Shown here piece by piece: positions 1 to 5,021 of a DNA stretch of 5,021 bases (its first letter is position 1; the number at the start of each line of letters is the position of its first letter). The position numbers were made by a program, and so were the translations under genes. The stretch covers positions 1 through 5,021 of the forward strand of contig JABAAI010000067.1 in the NCBI GenBank assembly GCA_014238825.1, written 5' to 3'. This DNA is from Leptospirales bacterium. GTDB taxonomy: Bacteria; Spirochaetota; Leptospiria; Leptospirales; Leptonemataceae. A model generated the notes under the pieces. The model had not been told where the DNA came from, did no database searches, and saw nothing but the letters and a program-made list of their open reading frames with translations.

Positions 1-115
1 AGACGACCTCAATCATAGCTTGTTTGTCTCTGTAAATTAAAGAGCCCTCAAGCACAACCTGTCTATGGTCTAGATCTCCATCTCCTAAAACGTCTTTAAT
101 TTCCTTGATTTTTTC
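1..115 (-). pseudogene. Inverted 5' coding fragment of the gene at 149-553
   Basis: Reading the minus strand from base 115 gives an uninterrupted frame that begins EKIKEIKDVLGDGDLDHRQV, continues through VLEGSLIYRDKQAMIEVV, and runs off the window at base 1. It has no start codon. The last part is identical to residues encoded at 116-164 on the plus strand, where the frame continues as SGSIKVLKEKG into the downstream gene. The natural gene therefore very probably reads: this fragment, then 165-553, all in one direction. I infer that this is the displaced upstream portion of that gene and not an independent minus-strand gene. Its true start lies outside the window. Confidence 0.65.
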
Positions 116-164
116 GAGGGCTCTTTAATTTACAGAGACAAACAAGCTATGATTGAGGTCGTCT
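1..164. repeat. 49-bp perfect inverted repeat with 66-bp spacer (fold-back)
   Basis: Bases 1-49 are the exact reverse complement of bases 116-164, and the spacer is 50-115. The left arm starts at the very first base, so the repeat may continue outside the window. Both arms encode the same peptide, EGSLIYRDKQAMIEVV, on opposite strands. The spacer read on the minus strand (115 to 50) adds 22 in-frame sense codons before it. This is what a strand-switch chimera (as in multiple-displacement amplification), an assembly fold-back at a contig end, or a real local inverted duplication would produce. It does not look like a terminator, since the arms are coding and no U-tract follows. The repeat itself is certain; the artefact explanation is inferred. 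Confidence 0.95.
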
Positions 165-553
165 CAGGATCGATAAAAGTTCTCAAAGAAAAGGGAAACA
201 GTAAAAATACCGCAAAAAGTCAGGCACACGATTACAACTCAGAAGAAGTAATGCTTAAGGGTGAAATTGTAGATAGTAAATGCTATCTTGGAGTTATGAA
301 ACCAGCTATTGCCAAAATTCATCGCTCTTGCGCTATTCGTTGTATTAGTGGTGGTCTACCACCTCTCTTTGTTAGCACTGATCCAAAAGCAGGCAAATAT
401 GGTTATTTTCTCCTAGTATCTCATGAAGGTAAAGCAGTCAATAAAGAGATATTAGATTTTGTTGCCAAGCCTATTGAAATTACTGGCAAAATAGAGAAAA
501 AAGGAAATTTTCTAATTCTAAAAGCAAATCCTAATAAAATTAGAACACTATAA
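149..553 (+). CDS. Uncharacterised Cys/His-motif protein, 5'-truncated
   Basis: The first available ATG gives 134 residues, but the sense frame is already coding from about base 116 (EGSLIYRDKQA precedes the Met). Before that, the inverted junction and a stop at 86-88 cut it off. The ATG is thus probably an internal methionine and the N-terminus is missing. After a polar linker (about residues 12-31), residues 34-134 form a compact beta-rich domain with motif KCYLGVMKP (C45), then H58, C61 and C65 in HRSCAIRCISGGLPP. It ends with a strand-rich, OB-fold-like stretch (IEITGKIEKKGNFLIL). The Cys/His spacing could bind a metal, which is inference. I recall proteins with this motif as conserved hypotheticals carrying an N-terminal extension, but I cannot name a family. 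It converges on the ATPase gene 80 bases away. Confidence 0.75.
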   Translation: MIEVVSGSIKVLKEKGNSKNTAKSQAHDYNSEEVMLKGEIVDSKCYLGVMKPAIAKIHRSCAIRCISGGLPPLFVSTDPKAGKYGYFLLVSHEGKAVNKEILDFVAKPIEITGKIEKKGNFLILKANPNKIRTL

Positions 554-632
554 AAAGCTTGGAACGCAATAATTTGAGCTTTTGATTCCGATTTTTAAAT
601 ATTAATGAATACCATCAAAAGTTCTGCTGAGA

Positions 633-1250
633 CTATTTTTTCTTTAGTGGAATTAAAATACGCGCCTTAGTAAAACCCCCTTCATTATAGACCCGAAACA
701 TATTTGGATCATATCCCATCTGACGAAATAAGTTTATCGCCATGGCAAGTCCCAGAGAATCTTCTTCAATTTCATCGCCATAATGCACATAAATATCATG
801 CATTTCCTCTGGCATCTTATTCATTATTTTATTCAAATCATTACGGATCTGACTTTCCTCTAGAGCAGACATTGTATTATTATTTTTTACAAATATTAAC
901 AGATGTTTATCTGATTGACTAAACTTTATGTTAACCTCTAATTGCAATGCTTTTAGAGCCTTTTCATAATTCATGAAGTTAAGATGCCCATAATTTAATT
1001 TAAATTCAGCCAAGCCCTTTTGATAACTTTCTTTATTCTCAAAACTAAAGCCTTTCGAATTAAAATATATGCGCTTGATATTAGCCTTTACAGCATTATT
1101 AATCAACTCGGCTATAATAATCTCTAGTCTATCAGAAAAGCCATCTTGTTCAATATCAATAGATACGTCATCTATCATTTTCCGTAACTCTTCTCTATCC
1201 TTAGTGTTAATCAAACAAAGGCTAAATTCTTTATTTTTTGATAAAGTCAT
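633..1250 (-). CDS. Stand-alone GHKL (histidine-kinase-type) ATPase domain protein
   Basis: This 205-residue protein is essentially one HATPase_c-type fold with no sensor, HAMP or DHp histidine domain. The N-box is at residues 48-55 (ELINNAVK, with E48 and N52 as expected Mg-ATP ligands). A divergent G1-like strand is at 118-127 (LIFVKNNNTM), where the usual Asp-x-Gly is replaced by Asn residues. A G2-like segment is at 163-179 (EDSLGLAMAINLFRQMG), and a closing strand FTKARILIPL is at 193-202. Solo GHKL proteins often act as anti-sigma factor kinases or as partners in phosphorelay or partner-switching signalling; which applies here is unknown. The start is well supported by AGGAGG ten bases upstream. 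It is likely cytoplasmic and monocistronic, since it has its own promoter and the upstream operon probably terminates. Nucleotide binding with loss of hydrolysis is also possible. Confidence 0.8.
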   Translation of the reverse strand: MTLSKNKEFSLCLINTKDREELRKMIDDVSIDIEQDGFSDRLEIIIAELINNAVKANIKRIYFNSKGFSFENKESYQKGLAEFKLNYGHLNFMNYEKALKALQLEVNIKFSQSDKHLLIFVKNNNTMSALEESQIRNDLNKIMNKMPEEMHDIYVHYGDEIEEDSLGLAMAINLFRQMGYDPNMFRVYNEGGFTKARILIPLKKK

Positions 1251-1260
1251 TTATATAAAT

Positions 1261-1266
1261 CCTCCT
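1261..1266 (-). promoter_or_regulatory. Strong Shine-Dalgarno of the GHKL ATPase gene
   Basis: On the minus strand this reads AGGAGG, ending ten bases before the ATG at 1250. It is the clearest ribosome binding site in the window and fixes the start of the ATPase gene. Confidence 0.85.
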
Positions 1267-1274
1267 GAAAGAAT

Positions 1275-1303
1275 AATTTACTAAACTATAAAATTTATGT
1301 CAA
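1275..1303 (-). promoter_or_regulatory. Sigma-70-type promoter of the GHKL ATPase gene
   Basis: The minus strand has a perfect -35 box TTGACA (1298-1303), a 17-base spacer, and a -10 box TAAATT (1275-1280, four of six consensus bases). Transcription would begin near base 1268, which places the AGGAGG at the very 5' end of a short leader. The fit is good but the -10 is imperfect in an AT-rich background. Confidence 0.65.
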
Positions 1304-1349
1304 GAATTTTATTCTATATTTTTTTAGAATTAACTTTAAATATAAAGTG

Positions 1350-1383
1350 AAAAATATTATCCAATTACTACCTAATAGAATAA
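1350..1383 (-). terminator. Probable intrinsic terminator of the lipoprotein/barrel operon
   Basis: Directly after the TAG of the barrel gene the minus strand can fold an 11-bp stem (1373-1383 with 1357-1367) with one G-U pair and one mismatch around the five-base loop GGTAG, followed by TATTTTT. The stem is AT-rich and therefore weak, but position and T-run fit a terminator separating this operon from the ATPase gene, which has its own promoter just beyond. Confidence 0.45.
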
Positions 1384-2331
1384 CTAAAACAGATAAAAAC
1401 CACCTATTGAATAGATGTCTCCTCCAATGGCATTTTCTATTTTTGTAATTGTCTTATAGTATATACTTAGTCCAAAATCATCGTTAAATTTATAGCTAAA
1501 TCCCACTCCATTAGTTGTATAAGAGGTATTATTCCACAAACCATCTTCCGTAAGATCTGATTTGTTTGTTTTCAAGGAATCAAGTTTTTTAAACTCAAAA
1601 CTTAGGAGAACTTTCTTCTTGTAGAGAAAAAGGCCCCACTGGGCATTATAATGTAATTCGTCAGAAAAACCATTATCACGAAAATTCATCGCAGTATATA
1701 AAGTCAAATAGGAAGCCAGTCCTATAAAATCAAACCCCCAGCCCATAGAAAATCCTGGCTGATAATTGTACTCACCATCTCCAGTAGGAAGAGCATGTTC
1801 GTGCTCAAATACGCCAGTTGGAATTCCTATCAAAAGCTCAGCATTAAAAACAGCACCTCCAAGACTGGCAATTTGCCAGCGTTGAATCAAATCAAGATCA
1901 CCTTTGTTTATATGGGTTACGGCCTCCATATGCTCTGTCTCACCAAGAGACAATGATTTGAGTGCAGAAGAATAAAGACCTATAGTATAGCTAGTTGTCA
2001 CCCCATAGTCCAAATAAATATTCAAATTATATTCTTCAAAGTCATTAGCTTCCATCTTTCTCCCTTCCAAAAAATACTCGTTACTTGCTCTATAACTAGT
2101 ATCCATATAAATTAAAGCCCGTCCCTTCTCTCTCGTCCAAGTAGGAAATATCTCAGAAAAATTAGAAATAAATAAAAGAACGACAATAAAGATAAAGCAG
2201 AAGCAAGAAAAAATCTGTTTAGTCTTGCTTATCTTAACAAGGAAATCCAATCTAGATAATTTAGTAAAAATATTACTTAAGACTAGTTTTGCTTTTAGTT
2301 TTGAATTAATATTCATTCTTCTGAGCGTCAA
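1384..2331 (-). CDS. Predicted outer-membrane beta-barrel protein
   Basis: The product is 315 residues. A strongly hydrophobic segment at residues 40-58 (IFSCFCFIFIVVLLF) follows a Lys-rich stretch and acts as signal peptide or anchor. From WTREKGRALIYMDTSYR (residue 65 on) the protein is alternating amphipathic strands with many aromatic and Gly residues, and it ends in ...IYSIGGFYLF with a C-terminal Phe, typical of outer-membrane barrels. It resembles uncharacterised barrel proteins beginning WTREKGxGLIY; no substrate is evident. The start is TTG at 2331, overlapping the lipoprotein stop (TTGA), with GGAGG four bases upstream. The alternative ATG at 2316 lies 19 bases from that site. About 40 residues before the hydrophobic core is unusually long for a signal peptide, and no clear Ala-x-Ala cleavage site follows. 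Translational coupling suggests the two products work together at the envelope. Confidence 0.75.
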   Translation of the reverse strand: MTLRRMNINSKLKAKLVLSNIFTKLSRLDFLVKISKTKQIFSCFCFIFIVVLLFISNFSEIFPTWTREKGRALIYMDTSYRASNEYFLEGRKMEANDFEEYNLNIYLDYGVTTSYTIGLYSSALKSLSLGETEHMEAVTHINKGDLDLIQRWQIASLGGAVFNAELLIGIPTGVFEHEHALPTGDGEYNYQPGFSMGWGFDFIGLASYLTLYTAMNFRDNGFSDELHYNAQWGLFLYKKKVLLSFEFKKLDSLKTNKSDLTEDGLWNNTSYTTNGVGFSYKFNDDFGLSIYYKTITKIENAIGGDIYSIGGFYLF

Positions 2332-3149
2332 GGTTCCTCCAATTCGGCCTTACCCAAAGGGAAATTAAAAGGCTTACAATGAACTAAAACATAGCCGTAT
2401 AGAAAGACATTAGTCCCTTCTGGAATGGGAAAGCTCTGCGGCCCTGTATAACTAGTAAGTTTTGTTGTAGTGATTTCAACATCATTTGCTGTAGGTGATA
2501 CGCTACCAGCATCCTTTGTTAGATATAAAAAGACACCGGGAGCAGAATTCATACTAAAATTAGATAATAACTCTAGACTATAAATCCCATTACTATCCAA
2601 TCTCAGTTCCATATCACCAGACACACTATAAGCATAATTAACAAAAGTACCTTTATAGATTAATGTTCCATCAGTACTTATATCATCTAAATTCATTAAT
2701 TCCGAATAAGCTATAATATCAGAGCCAACAACAATTAGAACATGACTAGCTGTATCTATATCATTAGCATTAGCTATTTGATAAGACTGGTGACCACTTT
2801 TTGAGCTTAAGCTGCCTAAATTTGTCATTGGAGCTGTTATAGCTGTTTCGCTAGCAGAAAGGAAAATTTCCGCAGAAAATGAAGCCATACTGCTATTCAT
2901 CAAACTAAAATCTTCATTAAACTCCAAGTAGTAATTTTCATTTATATTGGATTTCATAATCTGAACCCTGCCGGCGACACTATATCCTGCAGTTTCAGCT
3001 GCCGATGTAGTCATCAGAAGACTTCCATATCTCTCAATATCTATATTATCACTAGGAGAAACTATCACTTCACCTCCAATAGTACAAGAAATAGTGCCAA
3101 TCATAAGCGATGAGATTATAATCAAATAAAATAAAGATGTCCTTTTCAT
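2328..3149 (-). CDS. Lipoprotein with two tandem DM13-like domains
   Basis: The product is 273 residues. Residues 1-22 are a lipoprotein signal: a basic start (MKR), a hydrophobic core, and a relaxed lipobox TISC with the lipidated Cys at 22. The mature part holds two similar halves, about 56-151 and 174-271. Each begins YSV(A/S)G, carries an LEF/LEL strand with F-S-x-x-N-S, a xxFLS/FLYL strand, then L-x-S-x-(S/T)-G-x-Q-S-(Y/F)-x-I, and a closing V-L-(I/V) strand. The second half matches the DM13 pattern well (TGPQSFPIPEG, VLVHCKPFNFPLGKAEL), including its conserved Cys at 258. The first half has VLIVVGSD there and lacks it. DM13 domains are proposed redox or electron-transfer modules, unproven here. 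First gene of an operon with the barrel gene; it lacks a visible Shine-Dalgarno and may be nearly leaderless. Confidence 0.75.
   Translation of the reverse strand: MKRTSLFYLIIISSLMIGTISCTIGGEVIVSPSDNIDIERYGSLLMTTSAAETAGYSVAGRVQIMKSNINENYYLEFNEDFSLMNSSMASFSAEIFLSASETAITAPMTNLGSLSSKSGHQSYQIANANDIDTASHVLIVVGSDIIAYSELMNLDDISTDGTLIYKGTFVNYAYSVSGDMELRLDSNGIYSLELLSNFSMNSAPGVFLYLTKDAGSVSPTANDVEITTTKLTSYTGPQSFPIPEGTNVFLYGYVLVHCKPFNFPLGKAELEEP
2336..2340 (-). promoter_or_regulatory. Shine-Dalgarno supporting the TTG start of the barrel gene
   Basis: On the minus strand this is GGAGG, lying inside the last codons of the lipoprotein gene, four bases before TTG (2331) and 19 bases before the first ATG (2316). 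The spacing favours the TTG and implies re-initiation by ribosomes finishing the lipoprotein, though four bases is slightly short. Confidence 0.6.
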
Positions 3150-3161
3150 ATATAAAATTAC

Positions 3162-3190
3162 AATATAAATTATTTATATTGTATATGCAA
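3162..3190 (-). promoter_or_regulatory. Promoter of the lipoprotein/barrel operon
   Basis: On the minus strand TTGCAT (3185-3190) is followed by a 17-base spacer and TATATT (3162-3167, five of six consensus bases). The predicted transcript start near 3155 leaves only about six bases before the ATG, and no ribosome binding site is visible there. The -35 box sits in the left arm of the inverted repeat at 3182-3217. Confidence 0.5.
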
Positions 3191-3217
3191 GGAATTTTAC
3201 TTTTGTACTTGCATATA
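3182..3217. promoter_or_regulatory. 10-bp inverted repeat between divergent promoters (candidate operator)
   Basis: TATATGCAAG (3182-3191) and CTTGCATATA (3208-3217) are perfect inverted copies separated by 16 bases. The similarity continues outward imperfectly (ATTGTA against TACAAT, with a three-base insertion). Each arm contains a TTGCAT -35 box, one for the lipoprotein operon and one for msrB. A dimeric regulator bound here would control both. No T-run follows, so it is unlikely to be a terminator. Confidence 0.55.
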
Positions 3218-3236
3218 ATACAATACTATTTATAAT
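3209..3236 (+). promoter_or_regulatory. Promoter of msrB
   Basis: TTGCAT (3209-3214), a 16-base spacer and a perfect TATAAT (3231-3236). Transcription would start near 3243, giving a leader of about 40 bases that includes AGGTGG at 3261-3266. It nearly mirrors the opposing promoter. Confidence 0.6.
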
Positions 3237-3282
3237 TAATAGGCTTAACTACTAGAATTCAGGTGGCTAAAAAATATTAATA

Positions 3283-3705
3283 ATGAAAATAAAAGATAAA
3301 GGCAATGCTCAAAAAATAATTAAGTCTGATGCTGAATGGAAAGCTCTTTTAGAACCTGAACAGTACAATATTACCCGTAAAGGTGGTACTGAGCCTGCTT
3401 TCACCGGTAAATACTATGCAACAAATGAGAAAGGAAGCTATTTATGTGTTTGCTGTGCTAATACTCTTTTTGAATCAGAAGCAAAGTATGATTCAGGAAC
3501 TGGCTGGCCAAGTTTCTACACACCATACAAAAATGAAAATATCAATACTAAGATAGATAACAAGATGGGCATGAAACGTACTGAGCTTAACTGTTCTCAC
3601 TGTGATGCCCACCTAGGACATGTTTTCCCAGATGGTCCCAAACCGACAAATCTGCGTTATTGCATAAACTCTGCTTCTTTGAATTTTATAGCCCAAAAAG
3701 ACTAA
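3283..3705 (+). CDS. msrB: Peptide-methionine (R)-S-oxide reductase MsrB
   Basis: This enzyme reduces methionine-R-sulfoxide, free or in proteins, back to methionine, normally with thioredoxin as electron donor. At 140 residues it is a complete single-domain MsrB with no signal peptide, so probably cytoplasmic. Zinc ligands are two CxxC pairs, C55/C58 (CVCC) and C104/C107 (CSHC). Signature stretches are SGTGWPSFYTP (71-81), HLGHVFPDGP (110-119) and RYCINSASLNF (125-135), with C127 the catalytic Cys. The usual resolving Cys in SGCGWPSF is Thr73 here, so regeneration must use another Cys (C57 is a spare) or direct thioredoxin attack. The ATG is the only plausible start, as an in-frame TAA lies at 3268-3270. 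The nearest purine-rich site, AGGTGG, is 16 bases away, which is far. It is divergent from the DM13 lipoprotein operon across a shared palindromic promoter and ends seven bases from the convergent aminotransferase. Confidence 0.97.
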   Translation: MKIKDKGNAQKIIKSDAEWKALLEPEQYNITRKGGTEPAFTGKYYATNEKGSYLCVCCANTLFESEAKYDSGTGWPSFYTPYKNENINTKIDNKMGMKRTELNCSHCDAHLGHVFPDGPKPTNLRYCINSASLNFIAQKD

Positions 3706-3712
3706 AAGAAGA

Positions 3713-4912
3713 CTAAGCACATATATTATAAATTGCCTGCACAATATCTGCAGCATCGTCCAGACTCATAGCGCTATAAATTGGAAGAGAAACTATCCCT
3801 TTATAGATTGCCTCTGCGTTGGGATAATTACTAGCGTCTAAGTCATATTTTTTGCGATAATGACTGAAGTGATAAAGTGGAATAAAATGTAAGCTGAGGG
3901 CTATATTACGACGACGCATTTCATCAATAAAGCGATCTCTCTTTAAGCCAAAGTTTTCTAAAATCTCAATCGTATAAAGATGATAAGCGGATTCGTGACT
4001 ATATTTTGGATTAAGAGCTAGGCCATGAATATCTTTTAGTTTTTCGTCATAAAGATTATGAATAGCTTGTCGTTTTTTGAGCATATCAAGAGAGCGCTTA
4101 AGTTGAACGCGTCCCAGTGCTGCACACATATCCATCATGTTATATTTATAGCCATCACAAATAACATCGTAGCGATAACCACTACGCTCATAGCTCTGGC
4201 CAGACAAGCCAATACCATGAAGCCGCATTACCCTGATTTTTTTAGCAAGGGCATTGTCATTAGTTGTGAGCATCCCACCCTCTCCAGTACTCAAATTCTT
4301 GGTAGCATAAAAGCTAAAAGCAGTCGCATCAGCAAGGCCACCAATAAAATGCCCCTTATAAGATCCTGGGAAGCAATGAGCAGCATCATCTAGAATCTTC
4401 AAATTATACTCTGAAGCGATCTCAGATAGGGCATCCATATCACAGGAACGACCACCCAAGTGAACAGGGACAAGGACGCGTATTCTTCTTTTGCTCTGGC
4501 AATGTACTAAAACATTATTCCTCCAATGACATTCCTCTTTAATAAATTCTCTAACAATATTCGCTGAAAAAAGATAATCATCCCTAGCGACATCTAAAAT
4601 CAAAGGTAGGCAATCAAAATAAGCAAATATTTCTGCCGTTGCTGTAAAGGTAATAGCTGGAACCAAAACGGCATCATCTTTTCCCAATTCCCAAGCTGCT
4701 GCGGCCAAATGTAAAGCCGCCGTACAAGAGCTAAGTGCTATAGCATTTTCAACAGATAGAAATTTTGAAAACTCACTTTCAAAGCGTTTTGTTTCTGGAC
4801 CTGAGCTAAGCCATCCAGAATCCAATACCCGCAAAACAGCCTCTTTCTCTTTTGCTCCTAAATCAGGTCTGGCAAAAGCCAATAAATCACGGCGTATTTC
4901 GTTCTCATTCAT
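3713..4912 (-). CDS. DegT/DnrJ/EryC1/StrS-family PLP aminotransferase
   Basis: The 399-residue length is normal for sugar aminotransferases that convert a nucleotide-linked keto-sugar to an amino-sugar with glutamate as usual donor, feeding LPS, O-antigen or other surface glycans. Visible motifs are SGWLSSGPETKRFE (32-45), the PLP-phosphate region SSCTAALHLA (61-70), VPAITFTATA (84-93), PVHLGG (149-154), LDDAAHCFPG (174-183), with D175 likely pairing with the PLP nitrogen, and FYATKNLSTGEGG (201-213), with K205 the Schiff-base lysine. Then come MRLHGI (229-234), YKYNMMDMCAALGRVQL (255-271), SAYHLYTI (308-315) and HFIPLYHFSHYRKKY (342-356). A polar stretch at about 121-145 (EECHWRNN..QSKRR) makes the loop before PVH longer than usual, similar to what I recall in some LegC-type members. 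Substrate is not determinable. No glycan genes accompany it. An in-frame stop lies five codons upstream, and the ribosome site (AAAAAG) is weak. Confidence 0.93.
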   Translation of the reverse strand: MNENEIRRDLLAFARPDLGAKEKEAVLRVLDSGWLSSGPETKRFESEFSKFLSVENAIALSSCTAALHLAAAAWELGKDDAVLVPAITFTATAEIFAYFDCLPLILDVARDDYLFSANIVREFIKEECHWRNNVLVHCQSKRRIRVLVPVHLGGRSCDMDALSEIASEYNLKILDDAAHCFPGSYKGHFIGGLADATAFSFYATKNLSTGEGGMLTTNDNALAKKIRVMRLHGIGLSGQSYERSGYRYDVICDGYKYNMMDMCAALGRVQLKRSLDMLKKRQAIHNLYDEKLKDIHGLALNPKYSHESAYHLYTIEILENFGLKRDRFIDEMRRRNIALSLHFIPLYHFSHYRKKYDLDASNYPNAEAIYKGIVSLPIYSAMSLDDAADIVQAIYNICA

Positions 4913-4980
4913 CTTTTTATATTTCTAAAATAAACTAAACTCTATAATTTATAAAGAAATAATATCTGTCATTAAAATTT

Positions 4981-5002
4981 AATATTATTTGAATATTATT
5001 TG
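4981..5002. repeat. Tandem 11-bp direct repeat upstream of the aminotransferase
   Basis: AATATTATTTG occurs twice back to back. It lies about 70-90 bases upstream of the aminotransferase start, next to the odd palindrome ATTAAAATTTAAT (4971-4983). The rest of 4913-5021 is very AT-rich and holds no gene. A possible -35 box (ATGACA, minus strand, 4967-4972) is present but lacks a well-spaced -10. The repeat may be simple slippage or part of an upstream control region. Confidence 0.5.
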
Positions 5003-5021
5003 ACTTTGTAGTTAAAATCAT

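Noticed and set aside
1..164. CRISPR array, insertion-sequence end or attachment site
   Set aside because: There are only two inverted arms and no direct repeats, spacers, transposase or target duplication. Both arms and spacer are protein-coding sense sequence of one gene.
553..621. Hairpins in the convergent gap: AAAAGCT/AGCTTTT (553-559, 577-583) and CTTTTGAT/ATCAAAAG (579-586, 614-621) as a bidirectional terminator
   Set aside because: Stems are 7-8 bp and AT-rich, loops are 17 and 27 bases, the two structures compete, and no T-run directly follows either stem. Chance is likely at this composition.
704..922. Plus-strand open frame opposite the GHKL ATPase gene
   Set aside because: It is antisense to a gene with clear domain motifs, has no ribosome binding site and gives a low-complexity peptide with no family resemblance.
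1069..1284. Plus-strand open frame across the 5' end of the ATPase gene
   Set aside because: It runs through the ATPase start and promoter on the opposite strand; its hydrophobic look is the complement of the real frame.
1311..1348. Small palindromes ATTCTA/TAGAAT and ACTTTA/TAAAGT upstream of the ATPase promoter
   Set aside because: Six-base arms in nearly pure AT sequence are expected by chance; kept only as background to the better stem at 1350-1383.
4058..4393. Plus-strand open frame inside the aminotransferase
   Set aside because: It lies fully antisense to a conserved PLP enzyme and has no plausible start signal or recognisable motif.
4941..4972. Promoter for the aminotransferase (ATGACA with TATAGA or TATAAA on the minus strand)
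   Set aside because: Spacers would be 20 or 13 bases, outside the usual range, and AT-rich sequence offers many equal matches.

Overview
This AT-rich window carries six protein-coding genes, one of them cut short at its 5' end, using the standard genetic code. A lipoprotein with a lipobox-type signal and a predicted beta-barrel outer-membrane protein indicate a double-membraned (Gram-negative-type) bacterium. The relaxed lipobox (Thr at -3) and my impression that the solo GHKL ATPase resembles spirochaete (Leptospira-type) proteins hint at a spirochaete or similar lineage. That placement is a guess and no marker here settles it.

Layout. Bases 1-164 form a 49-bp perfect inverted repeat around a 66-bp spacer. 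Read on the minus strand, the spacer plus one arm encodes peptide that continues in frame into the gene at 149-553. The left end is therefore best explained as a fold-back (chimeric read, assembly artefact or local inverted duplication) that removes the true 5' end of that gene. The gene encodes the C-terminal part of a small uncharacterised protein with a Cys/His-rich KCYLGVM...HxxCxxxC motif. Convergent to it is a minus-strand gene (633-1250) for a stand-alone GHKL/histidine-kinase-type ATPase, with a clear promoter and a strong Shine-Dalgarno.

Next, also on the minus strand, is a two-gene operon: a lipoprotein with two DM13-like repeats (2328-3149), then a translationally coupled outer-membrane barrel (1384-2331, TTG start), ending at a probable terminator at 1350-1383. 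Divergent to it is msrB (3283-3705, methionine-R-sulfoxide reductase). The gap between them holds near-mirror-image promoters whose -35 boxes lie in the two arms of a 10-bp inverted repeat, suggesting joint control. Seven bases past msrB, convergent, is a DegT/DnrJ/EryC1/StrS-type PLP aminotransferase (3713-4912), probably for nucleotide-amino-sugar synthesis in surface glycans.

The most system-like part is the DM13-lipoprotein/barrel pair facing msrB through the shared palindromic promoter. DM13 domains are proposed redox modules and MsrB repairs oxidised methionine, so a common envelope or oxidative-stress theme is possible but unproven.
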